From assembly GCA_977006965.1 (NCBI GenBank), contig OZ345367.1, positions 1,922,001-1,986,000 on the forward strand: 64,000 bases of DNA. Direction: 5' to 3'. The position numbers were made by a program, and so were the translations under genes. This document shows, piece after piece, positions 41,203 through 52,781 of this stretch. Numbering within the stretch: the stretch's first letter is position 1; each line of letters begins with the position of its first letter. This DNA comes from Phymatolithon calcareum. Taxonomy: Eukaryota > Rhodophyta > Florideophyceae > Hapalidiales. The notes beneath the pieces are model-generated. The model saw only the letters and a list, made by a program, of their open reading frames with translations, did no database searches and had not been told where the DNA came from.

Positions 41203-42835
41203 ACGTAAAAGAGTGTTGAAGAGCGTCCTGCCAGCGAAGAGAAGGCGCCTCTCACAGCTGAGGGCACCAAAGAAGTGCGTTTTCACAACCGTGGCAGCTT
41301 CTTCGCGACGCAACTTTGCGCAGGTTGTTTCCGTGCCCGTTTTTGGCTACTGGAACGCTCTTCGCATGAATATTCTTCATTTAGGACACGACAAGACGAA
41401 GTTGAGGAAGTTCTTTGCTTCTCCAAGTTTCCCCTGTCAGTAAAATATGTAACCAATACAGAATATAGACATACCTGCTTCCCGTGTGCGCATTTATGAT
41501 TCCGCACTTGTCCGCGACAGTGCGGAGGTAGTAGTCGCCTTGGGGTGGTTAGCCCTCGTTCACTGAGATCGCTTCCGCATTCATATTGTAGCGCCAGACT
41601 CCAAAAGAACCCGACGCCACATGGGAGAGAAAAAACCCAAGAGAGGAGAGAGAAGAAAAGAGCGGGAGAGACTAGACAGAAAGAGGAGGAAGGTAAGGCA
41701 AGCCAACAAAACCCCCAATAGCTAGCAGACACCAGACAGAGTAAGCATGTAGACGTCGGCGTCGTCCTCCGGCGGCGACCTTGGCTTGGTCGTCGACCTT
41801 GAGACAGGCGCGCGAGAAGGGGAAAGGGACCTTGAATGCGAATTTCACCGAACAGGCTTGTGAGGCGAAACGGTTGCGGCCAAGAGCTGGGACGACGTCA
41901 TCTTCCAGCGGGGACCTTTGCTTTGCTTTCGACCTTGAGACGAGCGCAGGAAAACGGGAAAGGGAAACTTGAGCGCGGTTGTCTCCGTGGTGGCTTCACG
42001 ACGAAGGTTACGAACAAGAAAGTTGGAAAGAACTCCTACTCCGCGTGGTGGAAGGGCCGTGCAGGCGAAGTTGAGCGTGATACGGGCCGAACATTCGAAC
42101 GGAAATCCAGAGAACTCCCCTCGTTCCTTTACTCAGAGGAAGGAACTAACTACCTTATATATTAATATACTACAATCTACGCAAAAGACAGCGATGCAGC
42201 GCATAGACGCACGAGAGACACGTGCACGTATGGCCCAACAGATCACCTACCACGAGCAGCATGACTATCGCGATCCAAGTTGCGCGACGTACAGTCGCGA
42301 GAGGAAAAAACGACCGCCTTGGGACAGCGACATAACAGCGGGCACGACACATATCGAGCTGACACATTCTCTTATGCGCAATATTATCGTGCGCTGGTGG
42401 ATGCATCTTCGGCGTTCTAAAACACTGTACCGGCACCGACCTCCTCCACGCGCGATGCATGCTGTAGGGCCGCAGCGTTACGAAGACCATGGAAGGCACA
42501 TTCTGTGAATTTTGTTGCTTCTCGATAATCAGAAAATGCTCTTCTTCCGGACGAGAGCGAAATGGAGAGACTTTGTATTAAATAGTTTGGTAATGTCATT
42601 CTGGTTGGGTTCCCGACAGATGGCTGCCCAGCTTATTCTTTTTCCAGAAACTGCCAGTGTCATCACTCAGTTGAGCATGAACATTCCTTTAACTACTCCT
42701 CTTGGCTCTCCCCTGTGTCCGGGTCAGAATTATACAAATGTGAATGAGAGGCGTACGACACAGAGAATGAGCAGGCTTCGGGGGTTTGAAAGAATTGGTC
42801 GGAAAATGTTGATGGTGGCCTTGAATAAATTCTAG
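41203..42835 (+). repeat. Unit 2 tail, unrecognised open frames
   Basis: Equivalent of 12600-14235. The frame 41969-42508 (MQRIDARETRARMAQQITYH, then SLMRNIIVRWWMHLRRSKTL) is broken in unit 1 by single-base changes. The following frame, 42512-42835, ends MLMVALNKF like its unit 1 and unit 3 counterparts (14231 and 55589). No family is recognised. Confidence 0.5.
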
Positions 42836-43119
42836 AATTCAGTCTGATTCAGTTTTCACCCCTGCATCGCGTCCTCGCACGGAACCCCTGGGCAGAAGTG
42901 CTGTTGAGAGCACAGCTGGTATTTTTCTACAAAGGCGAGCGCATGAGAATCATACATTTTGCTTCGAGCGGTGATTCAAACCGAACAATAAGTTTCGCGG
43001 AGAGCTTGAAGAGGATCTGAGATGGCGGTCTGGCTTTAAAGGAACGCAGACAAAGAACGGATTACGGACCTCATATGAGCAGGTTCAGACGAAAACGAGG
43101 TGGTTTTCATGCATGTTCC

Positions 43120-43650
43120 GTACGCAATGCTCACGAGAGGTGAAAGGCGAGAATTTGATTTCAAAAGATTGCACGACGTCGAAGTGGGATAATATGGCGG
43201 CCGAACTGTCGCAAGCAACGATCAGAGAAATGAAAAATTGTTCATCGACGGCCCTATTACATCTTGCTGTGAGCCGATCGAATCGGATTTTTTTAATCCA
43301 AGTGTATTGCTTTAAAAAAAGCCCCACAGACTTCCGAAGATATGGGTATGGCTTCCTCAGAAGCTGCCTGCCTTTTGCAGCTCATGAAACGCCCACCACA
43401 AGGGCGGGCGGGAAAACTTTGGATCCAAGCTAATCCCACCTCAGTCCTCTACGGGATTTTTGGGGCTTGGACTCGACCGCTTTTTTTGCCTTGCCTTCTA
43501 CAAATCAATACAGGCCTTCTTCGGATCGAAACGGAATACCACGACATGGGCTTATGTGGAACGACGCCGTCCTTGTGCACCCAGAAAAACATTACGCGGC
43601 ACCAGTGTAGCAGTGAGAAACCGAAAAATCTTTTTAGGTGAGCTCAAAAA
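43120..43650 (+). pseudogene. Unrecognised unit-borne gene cut by a LINE-B end (unit 2)
   Basis: Same gene as 14531-15090: NLISKDCTTSKWDNMAAEL before, and TTWAYVERRRPCAP with VAVRNRKIFLGELKK after. The LINE-B 3' end occupies 43288-43523, minus orientation, between GATCGAATCGGA (43276-43287) and GATCGAAACGGA (43524-43535). The family is unknown. Confidence 0.45.
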
Positions 43651-43822
43651 AATAATTTACAGCAGCTATCATGGTCCATGCAATGGAACGCAGGAAATAC
43701 CGATTGCATGACATCTGTATCCCTAACTATCGTTCCTTCAAATTTTTATCTGAAGTTCATCTTTTCGACCACTGTATGTGTACATCTGTACCGTGTGTAC
43801 ATGGTATCATAAGCCCTCGCGA

Positions 43823-44253
43823 AACAACCATGAATGGCAGTACACGAGGAAAGATATCGCCGCGATGGAGACCAGTGAGCCGTTCGGTGAAGCTGTAAAG
43901 CATATCCAAACAAACCAATCCTCACAAGCACTTCGATCGAAATTTCTGGAAATGGAAGGAGACCGCCCAGAATCGAAGCGGAAAAGAAAGATACCATACA
44001 ACAAGACAAGAGAATTGCCAGCAATCCTCAAGTTCCCCAAGGTGAAGCACAGACAACTCGCGCTGCAGTATGCCTGTGGAAGATTTCCACAGCTGTCCTC
44101 AACAAGTATGACTGAAGAATTCGGCACCAGAGCCAGAGACCATATGGAGACCCTTGAACGCACGCTAGAAGGGTACGAACTTGAAGGAGAAAAACGACTG
44201 GAAACAGAAAAGGCACTAGATGAGCTCTTACTATTTAGCAAGACACTCATAGA
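43823..44253 (+). pseudogene. LINE-B C-terminal fragment, interrupted
   Basis: The frame NNHEWQYTRKDIAAMETSEP to LLLFSKTLIE matches 11860-12235. It is cut by hAT-A and resumes at 46679 with the end MENEEGLY-like at 46680-46710. This copy keeps the CGRFPQLSSTSMTEEFG segment that is deleted in the other copy. Only the C-terminal tail is present; no catalytic residues. Confidence 0.8.
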
Positions 44254-46670
44254 AACGCTTGGTACCAATATTATTTTTATTATTTTTATTGCAATTTATT
44301 GCAATATATTGCAATAAAGTCTTAATTGCCCTGAGAGGTGCTTATTGCAATAGTTATTGCAAAAAGTGATGGCATATGATAGAAAATCAAGGTACACCCT
44401 TGCCCTCCTCGGCGCTGGCAAGATCGTCGTACAGCGCTGCCGTACAGGATCTGTAAGGGAAATTTACGGAAAAGGGTTACAGAAGCTCCCTACACAGTTT
44501 ACATATTGCCACCCGAATCTGCGGCATCGCATTACTGTCAGGAATTCTGCTCTCATAATTACAGACACGTCGACTGGCATTGACTCGGATATTGCTCTTG
44601 AATGCTGTCTTGCTCACGCGATCTCTTGGATTTCACACTCCTGCGAATTGCTCTTCCGAAACACTACGTCCAGAATGTCAAGCAACGTACGCAAACCAGG
44701 CCCAAAAGAAGTTGTTGAGGTACTAACGCAGAATCTAAGTGAAGAAGAACGCGATGTGCAGTCTCGTAGAACTGGAATAACACGCTATAAAGTGCCTTTT
44801 AACATCCTTCTCTGCCCGAAAGGTGCTGACAGCCGAGATAATGGTGAAATCGCTTTTGAAAAAGGAAGGGGGTATACTAACCCATACAGCCACCTGAAGA
44901 GTTGCATATCTCGAGGAAGCGAAGATCACCTTTTTCAGGTCTACAGAGATGCGCTGGCCAGTCTACGCCGCCGCCAAGCAAGCTCGTTTATCGCCACTCA
45001 TTCACCAATGACATTTCTCGCAACTGACAAGGAGCAGGCCATGTACGGGTACATTAGACTTGTGGTCTACATGTCATTGCCGGTTTCACATGTTTAAAGC
45101 GAGGAATATCGCAAGTTTTCGTGCTTCCGTGAGAAGTTCTCAACTCGGATATTCAAAGAGACACTATTCAAGCTCATTGAGCTCGTCGAACTGCGAATCA
45201 GAGACTATATTGCTGGTACCAAAGGAGCAATTATGCACGATGGCTGGACCGCCAATGGGACACATTACTTGGGTGTATACGGCTTGTTCATGAGACGTTT
45301 GAACATGCTGGAAAGAGGCACCGCGCGCGAGAATGAAGAGCTCGCTATTGTGCTTCTGTCTGTGAGTCCTATTGCGAACGTAGAAGAGGATGATGTTCAA
45401 AGAGGCATGTCGCATCTTGAAACCATTACATTCAACGCACACGCTCACGTGCATCAACTAGAAGACGTGTTCGACTTCTTCGGGGTCAGCGTGCATACGT
45501 GGGCAGTTTGTCAGGTTGCCGACAACTGCAATGTCAACAAGTCAATCGCCAGGCTTATGGAAATCGCTCATGTTAGCTGTGCTAGTCATAAGCTCAACCT
45601 AGAGGTGAACAAGATGGTTGTCAGTGATGATAGACTTCAAGCAGCGATAGACTCAGTGCATGCAACGATGAAGGACTGCAAAAACTGAAGAACCGAGCAA
45701 TATTACGTAACCTTACTGAATTGGCTCCAGTTATGCATAATGAGACGCGTTGGTCCGGAAAGTATCATATGCTCAAGCGATTCAACCGCATACGCGAGCA
45801 GTTAATCGACGCGGCAAAGGCGGAAGGAGCAACGATAACTATGGACGAGAGCGAGCAGTTCCGCAACAGATCTATGCTGTACGCAAGTCAGTTTAAGCAA
45901 ATCAAATCAACCAGGTAACTCTGGAACTACAGAAGCGCGGTGCTTCGTTGTCGGACTGTCGCTTAGCTCTTGATGAGTTCATTTCAGCAGTGGAGCAGTG
46001 CAAGTACGATGTCAACTCACCATTATACCGATGTCAGCTTGGAAAACACTACATTGCATCACGTGCATCAATTGTGTGTGACCCAGCATTCGAGTCGGGA
46101 GTTGTTAAGATACAGCGGGGTGAGTCCGATACTATGACAAATGAAGAGAAGGATGCATGCAAGAAGCTCAAACTGGAACACGATGACGGTATAACAAGCT
46201 CCATCGGCGGATCGGCTGGAGGCCAGCTGTCAATGGCGGAAAGAATTGCCGTAAAAAAGCGCAAGCGTGCCGAAGTCCATCAGACTTATATAAATTGCGA
46301 CTTTATTCTTGGATCAACTGCCGAGGTGGAGAGGCTTTGGTCGGTGGCCAAGAATGTTTTGACAGACAATCGCAAGAGGATGACACCGTTATTACTAGAA
46401 ACCCTGCTGTTTCTTAAAGAGAACAAAGGTTACTGGGACGAGCAGTCGGTCTCCGTGGCGATAAACACTGCCCGGAGCGCAAGAGTGATCCAACGCGTGA
46501 GTGAAGACGTGGCGCAGGAGGACTTGAATTAGATTCCGTTATTGCAATTGATATTGGAAGAATGGTCAGATATTGCAATTCCTATTGCCTTCAACCTTGC
46601 ATTATTGGTATTGCAATTGCTATTGCATCATGTGCCCGAATAAATAGCAATAATATTGGTACTATCCCTG
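44254..46670 (+). mobile_element. hAT-A element, copy 2 (2417 bp)
   Basis: Almost identical to 5040-7451 along its length. The target duplication is CTCATAGA at 44246-44253 and TTCATAGA at 46671-46678 (one base changed). The empty site is seen at 12223-12240. The first base of the left end is A instead of C. One extra TTGCAA-type repeat (6 bp) lies near 46610. Confidence 0.93.
44369..46532 (+). pseudogene. hAT-A transposase, copy 2
   Basis: Same protein as copy 1. It shares the TAA (45095-45097) and the frameshift near 45905. In addition, one A is missing from an A run at about 45681-45685, which closes the frame after MKDCKN. Substitutions are few and scattered. The catalytic blocks HDGWTANGTHYLGV, VADNCNVNK and STAEVERLWS are unchanged. 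Confidence 0.88.
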
Positions 46671-46779
46671 TTCATAGAACGCATGGAGAACGAAGAAGGC
46701 CTGTATTAATCCGCAGAATGCAAGGCAGAAAGTGGTCGAGTCTAAGCACCAACAATCCCGTGGAGGACTGAGATAGCCT

Positions 46780-46836
46780 AAACTCAGGACTCAAAGTAGT
46801 CCTATCTCAGATAGGACTACTTTGAGTCCTGAGTTT
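46780..46836. repeat. Perfect palindrome, 28 bp arms, 1-nt centre
   Basis: 46780-46807 is the exact complement of 46809-46836. Other LINE-B 3' ends (12320-12355, 15838-15880) have only the right arm. A roughly 36-bp inverted copy was therefore added here. Confidence 0.92.
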
Positions 46837-46967
46837 TCCCGTCCGCCATACTGGTAGACGTTTCGTGAGCTTCACAAAGGTAGGTAGCATCAGAGGAAGC
46901 CTTGCCCATATCTTTGGAAGTCTGTAGGGCTTTTAAACAAACTTGAAAGGAAAAAAAGCCCTCGCGA

Positions 46968-47265
46968 GGGCTCCTCGCGAAAACCGCAGGGGAGAGAGAT
47001 GAGGCCCTAAGAGGGCTTTTTTTGGGGAGGAGCTGGCTCCAATTGGAATCTTCAAATCGATTGTCTTTCTTGATTTGCATCACGGTACATTTTCCTTCCG
47101 AATGGAGAACAAAATAAGTTGGATTTTCTAAGAATTTGAGAAGTAGAAGAGGAAAAAATAAGTTCTTCTCACTTAAACAAAATAAGTTAATAGTTTTAGC
47201 ACGCGAACAGAAAATTACAAAAGTAAGACGTGGACGGCTTCGTTATCGTTTCGATTCGTTGTTTT
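46968..47265. repeat. AT-rich block shared with 36.3 and 57.0 kb
   Basis: 47040-47220 resembles 36310-36540 and 56940-57100 (GAGAACAAAATAAGTTGGAT). The end, 47226-47265, is the first piece of the unit 3 leader. No gene. Confidence 0.6.
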
Positions 47266-50200
47266 CCAGGGGGTTGCGGGAAAATTCGTAAGTCCGCGTT
47301 TTTTGAAATCTGCACCTGCAGTATTGGCCATAGACGAATTAATCAGAAAACCTCACGATGCACATTTGATAAAAGTTGTAAAAACATTTTGTTGATAGCG
47401 ACCTATTGCTTTTGGTACGGCGCGTTTCTGAAAGGTGATGCTAGCACACTGGACACATTTGTCAAATATAAAGAGCGATCATCACCCACCTCACAGCAGA
47501 TCACATCATGTGATCCGCAATGCGGCGGGCCTGACCAATCAAAGATTGAGAGGTGACAGCCAGCTTAAAATTCGTTGTTTGGCTCAAAAACGTTTTGGTG
47601 CAGTTCCAATTGCAGCTGCTGTGCAGTGCCGTATTGCTCTACTGATGTAAGTTCTATTTGTTTCTCAAAATGTCTTCATAGACAGCTTGAACGAAGTTAT
47701 TTTCCTCGAATGTTCGAATGTTCGCTTTCTTTAAACTTCGCTTGCCGAATTCTCGCCAGTTCTATAACTTTATGCGCAAATGGACACGAATTAAGGTAGT
47801 AATGACCAAGGTATTCAAATATTCGGTGCGACAAATAAGCTCGGTCAATCGAATGGCAAGAATTAGCTGGTCCAAGTTGCCTAACGTTCGCCAATTCAGC
47901 GATTTTTCGAAATTTTACCTACCGAATTTTTATGGAAAGCATGAACATTTTTCCAGATCGCTGTGATGTAGTATGTTCTACAAGCTATGCGTGACAAAGA
48001 TTCGCAGTAAACTGTTCGGCTGTCTCGCGAACTCACGAGTGGGAGCTCATAAAAAATTGACAAATTAGAAATTCAGCTACAAAACAGCCGAACGTTCGCC
48101 GAATGTTTGCCGAATGTTCGCCGAACGTTTGCCGAATTTTTGCTCTATTGAACGATTAAGTCTATTGAGTGTGTTAACAACCAAGCAATTGTGCAATAGA
48201 ATGTCGGAATGCACTGACGCATGCCTAAGTTGGAACATCACTGCATCTGACTGGAAATAAGTATCATTTCTCTGTCCAAAAAGGACACAGTGTTAAATTA
48301 CAGCTTGCGTGCATTTCAATAGGACGCATATTTTCAGTGTCACTAATTTTCGCGCCTGGGTCACAAATCTCCAAAAAGACATTTCAGTGTCACTATTTTG
48401 CAAATTGAGACGTCAGTGTCACTAATCTGAAAAACAGTGCCTTTGTGTCACTAATTTCCAAAAATGGCATCTCAGTGTCACTAATCTTCCAAACGGATCG
48501 ACAATAGCATTAAAAATTACACAAGGAGCTAGAAATGTACAATTTTCGGGAAATAGTTATTGCAAAGTCTATTCATCTTGTAAAAATTTGGGAAGGAGTA
48601 ATACTCCTTGCTGAGTCCACGTTTCGCAAGCTCCAGGTGTTGTGCACAAGGTTTTCAGAATATGATACTCATCGGATGGAAATGTTTACCTGTAACCGTC
48701 TAATCACGACAAATTCGAACTGGCCCGTAACGTGGATAAATCGGGCCAAAGAGAAACTTTGGCAGTAGTGTTCTGTGGTCAATGGCAAAGCTCTCGCAAA
48801 ACCGCAGGCATGATTAATGGCTCTGAACGGTCAACTTAATGCAATAAGCTCAAGTTTTCCTTGGGAATTATCTGTTCCCTAAAACTGAAGGCCTGCATTT
48901 TTATGGAGCAGAATATTCCCGATGAAATCTTGAGCTACAGCTAAATAAAGGTGTTATAAGATGGCAAACAGTACCAATGGTTAACTACACCTCGACCAGC
49001 TTCATATCGATAGCAGTCACGAGAACTTCCCTGTTTGGCGATAATTTTCCGATTTCTCCGGTGTCCCATTCTTTCTTGTTGTGGAGAGGAGTACTTTCTG
49101 CAAGTGCCGAGGCATGTACAGTACTGCAGCAGTAGGCTCTCTATGCGGCCGTAATCACGACTGCATTCAGAAATGCACTCACATTCAGCATTCGATATAT
49201 CGAATGTTATGTGTAGTATAACGAAAATCTATTCACATGATCAGCATTGATATTTTGAAATGTTTTCCGAAACTTTTCCCGAAGAGCATAATTGTGTCTT
49301 ATTGCGTTGCTTTTAGTGACACAGAAGAGCAATTTTTAGGATTAGTGACACTGAGCCATCGTTTGGTTGTTAACACACTCAATAGACTTAATCGTTCAAT
49401 AGAGCAAAAATTCGGCAAACGTTGGGCGAACATTCGGCAAACGTTCGGCGAACGTTCGGCTGTTTCGTTGCTGAAGTTCTAATTTGTAAATTTTTAATGA
49501 GCTCCCACTCGTGAGTTCGCGAGACAGCCGAACAGTTTACTGCGAATCTTTGTCACGCATAGCTTGTAGAACATACTACATCACTGCGATCTGGAAAATG
49601 TTCATGCTTTCCACAAAAGTTCGGTAGGTAAAATTTCGAAAAATCGCTGAATTGGCGAACGTTCGGCAACTTTGACCAGCCAATTCTTGCCGTTCGATTG
49701 ATCGAGCTTATTTATTGAACCGAATGTTTGAATACCTTAATCATTGCTACCATAATTCGTGTCCATTTGCGCATAAAGTTATAAAACTGGCGAGAATTCG
49801 GCAAGCGAAGTTTTAAGAAAACGAACATTCGAACATTCGAGGCAAATAACTTCGTTGAAGCTGTCTATGAAGACATTTTGAGAAACAAATAGAACTTACA
49901 TCAGTAGTGCAATACGGCACTGCACAGCAGCTGCAATTGGAACTGCACCAAAACGTTTTTGAGCCAACAACGAATTTTAAGCTGGCTGTCACCTCTCAAT
50001 CTTTGATTGGTCAGGCCCGCCGCATTGCGGATCACATGATGTGATCTGCAGTGAGGTGGGTGATGATCACCCATTATATTTGACAAATGTGTCGAGTATG
50101 ATAAGCATCACCTTTCAGAAACCTGCCGTATCAAAAGCATTAGATCGGTATCAACAAAATGTTTTTACAACTTTTATCAAATGTGCACCGTGAGGTTTTC

Positions 50201-50281
50201 TGATTAATTCGCCTATGGCCAATACTGCAAGTGCAGATTTCAAAAAAATTCGGAATTTCGAATTTTCCCGCAAACCCCTGG
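47266..50281. mobile_element. Foldback-type element with 0.9 kb inverted arms
   Basis: Arms 47266-48184 and 49363-50281 are long inverted repeats with ends CCAGGGGGTTGCGGGAAAAT and its complement (CCCGCAAACCCCTGG). It sits inside the unit 3 leader. Each arm has a run of GCCGAACGTTC-type 12-bp words next to its inner end (48087-48145; inverted at 49400-49455). The middle, 48185-49362, has no recognisable gene. No clear target duplication was identified. The protein that moves it is not encoded here. Confidence 0.8.
48335..48486 (+). repeat. Short minisatellite CAGTGTCACTAAT
   Basis: Five copies of the 13-bp core at about 48335, 48384, 48413, 48443 and 48472, with spacers of 16-36 bp. Two inverted copies occur near 49316 and 49345, so this is part of the element's imperfect inner inverted repeat. 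Confidence 0.75.
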
Positions 50282-51830
50282 CTCAACGTACACATCTACA
50301 AATCATCCGAAAAAAAGCGATTATCAATTTTTGATGAACATACACTATCATAATATGGTGCACATGTTATGTGCACCGTGTTTCGAATTTTGGAAACGAA
50401 GCGCATCCCATTTTTTTCAATAATCCTGGTAGATCATGAAACTTCCGCGACTCTGTCTTTAATATAGAGATATTCTATGGTCTGGATGGCTGGCGGAAAT
50501 GGCTACCGAATTGTGATGTGTAAATATGCGTGCGCGGTGAGCTGTTTCGTCGTGTTCTGAAAGCACATAAATTAAGACAGATGAGACTGTGCAAGGCTGG
50601 ACAAGAAGAAGAAGAAAGGTAGTTTCGAGCAGTACTGACTTGCCCACAGCCTGAAACATGGTTCGGAGCTCGTACAAGGCTCTACAAGAGAGAGCTAAAT
50701 TGCAGAATTTGAGGTGGGGCGCGTAGCCCTCAGAATGCAGTGGAACGATCCACGACTTGTAACATCTAAACGTCTAGATTTGATTTCAACATGGTACACT
50801 ATAGAGGTTCATAATAAGCACATTGAATTTTTCCTGTTTCTATATTTTCCTACGATAATCTGGGACAAAAGCAGATTCTCGCGAAACGACCCTCAATCGA
50901 GATGAGTGCAAGCTATATAGCCACGACCCGTGCAGTACGATAGAATTGAGAGCAACAATGTATAGAGAATATTACAGCACGCAAAAATTGTTGCGCAAAT
51001 TCTGCTGAGAGCTATCCGTAGCCCCCTCGGCAACGAGGCAGGGCCATAATTCTTTGTTTCACCAAATCGGCTACCGCCGTTTTGATTGCACTCGGGAAAC
51101 TACATTTTCTGGACTTTATCCCGCAGCGTCGTAAAAAAGCGTTTTCGCAATGCATTACAACTAGAGGTCATATAGTAGATTCGAAAATTCGAACTATCGC
51201 TATTTCCGCCACCTCTCTCGAAACCTGAAACCCGCGACTCAAGACAGTGGAATATTTTTCCCCCTCGAGGCTCTAAGCCAGAGGTAGGTTTTGGTACTTC
51301 CGCCAGATCGTGTCGAAATCGACCACGCTAACACATAAGAACGATAGACCCTGTTTGTGGCCCAATGGCTTCCGCAAAGTTGCCCCAAGCGTCTGCAGAT
51401 GCGTTGGTAACTTTTAAATAAAAAACTTACTCTTCTTCTTCTTCTATTTCCGCCACCTTCGTGGAGACGATGCTTCGAAATAGCCAATAAATTAAATTAC
51501 AAATTTTGTCGTTTGTATTTCTTCGTTGATCCTAGATACTCACTAGTAGGTCCAAGTCCTTGTGCATATGTGATTGGCAGCGCCCCCCATTTCATCCACC
51601 GTACAGCACGCTTATACTGTAGCAGTCAAGCTTAATGTGTCCTGCTCTCACTCAACTGAAGTTCTACGTACACTCCATTGCATAGAGCAGAAGTCATCAA
51701 ACTCGTCAAATTTCGTTTATCGCTCCTTCGTGTTGCTTAGCTCCGTCGTCAAGGCCACGACAGGAGCGTCTAGACGCACTTGAACAATCGAGGCGCAAAT
51801 TTGTGTAGTGATTGTCGTCGAAGCTTATCT
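50282..51830 (+). repeat. Leader of repeat unit 3
   Basis: Matches the leaders of units 1 and 2 from the GAACACAGACAATGTGC-like region on. It includes the block with GTTGGTAACTTTTAAATAAA (51402 on) that is also at 37740. No coding region is supported. Confidence 0.7.
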
Positions 51831-51989
51831 CCGGCACTCAACGCTGCTATACCCACAGTCTGCTAAAGCGCTCAATATGCTTTTACCATTTTCTACGAAT
51901 GTGTGGAATGCGCTGCGATTCGTCCTTCTTTCGTTGGTGGTCGTCCCCGTAATTGAAAAAGCTCTTTACAAGTTGCATCAGATGAGAAC

Positions 51990-52781
51990 CAAAGCATTGG
52001 AAAAAATAATTGCTATTGTAATTATTTAAATTATTGTTCCAATAATTTATTCCTGAGTCGCGCATATTTATTGTATTTATTGAGATCTTCGTGGTTACGA
52101 CAATTATTTTATTTATTTGAAAGCATTATTTACTCGAGAACGCTCGACTAAGTCTACGTTTCTGGGGGAGAATGACAGCATTTTGGCCCGACGATTATAT
52201 TGTTTATTTGGGCCCGATGGTATTCTTGAACAGTAAAGTGACATGTTTGTCATCGATAGCACATGACGTGTCGGCTGCGGACTCCTCATTTAGGATTATG
52301 AAAACCATGGCAATCAACACAGTACAACGGGAACTGCGTACCAGGCGAGCACCGTTTGGTAGCACCCAAGATGCCGCGACTATCGCTAGCCGAGCGCGCA
52401 TTGAAGCGTCTCAAAAGCGTTCTTTCCTATGATTCTGAGTACATGGACTTGCGATTCATTGTACCGACGTCGAATATGTGCGAGAGGTTTTTCTCTATCG
52501 CTGGTTACGCGTTGGATGACAGAAGAAGAAGCGTTATTCCTGCAAATTTCGAGAAGCAGATGTTCCTTCATGCTAACTCGGATGTGTGGGGAATCGAAGA
52601 CGTCAATGCTATCGTGACAGAAAGCAGCTAGATGGATCCAATAATTGGGAATAACCAGTTATTTATTCCTCACTGAACTTAAATACAATAATTTATTCCT
52701 TCTGCGCTCAACAGTCTTGATATTTATTCTCGACACTGCGCGAGAAAAGAATAAAAATAAATAAATAATTCCAATGCTCTG
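51990..52781 (+). mobile_element. hAT-C deletion derivative, copy 2
   Basis: Ends CAAAGCATTGG and the complement of CAGAGCATTGG; 8-bp duplication ATGAGAAC. It is an internal-deletion form of the element at 15710-16857, in opposite orientation. Relative to that copy it lacks the region around VRDEFFTQSD and the LINE-B insert. Confidence 0.92.
52356..52631 (+). pseudogene. hAT-C transposase dimerisation tail
   Basis: The frame contains SLAERALKRLKSVLSYDSEY, then IVPTSNMCERFFSIAGYALD, then GIEDVNAIVTESS. This is the C-terminal dimerisation region of hAT transposases (E-R-x-F-S). Its TAC at the position of the other copy's TAG shows that the ancestral frame was open. An isolated remnant; cannot transpose DNA alone. 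Confidence 0.8.

Larger units (their letters stand above)
43823..46955 (+). mobile_element. LINE-B truncated insertion carrying nested hAT-A copy 2
   Basis: Target duplication AAGCCCTCGCGA at 43811-43822 and 46956-46967. The LINE part is 43823-44253 plus 46671-46955. It includes the same 3' region and A-rich end as 11264-12474. The hAT-A element landed inside its coding part afterwards. Confidence 0.9.

Noticed and set aside
48335-48486. CRISPR-like array
   Set aside because: The 13-bp repeats have irregular spacing, the host is eukaryotic, and inverted copies exist in the same element.
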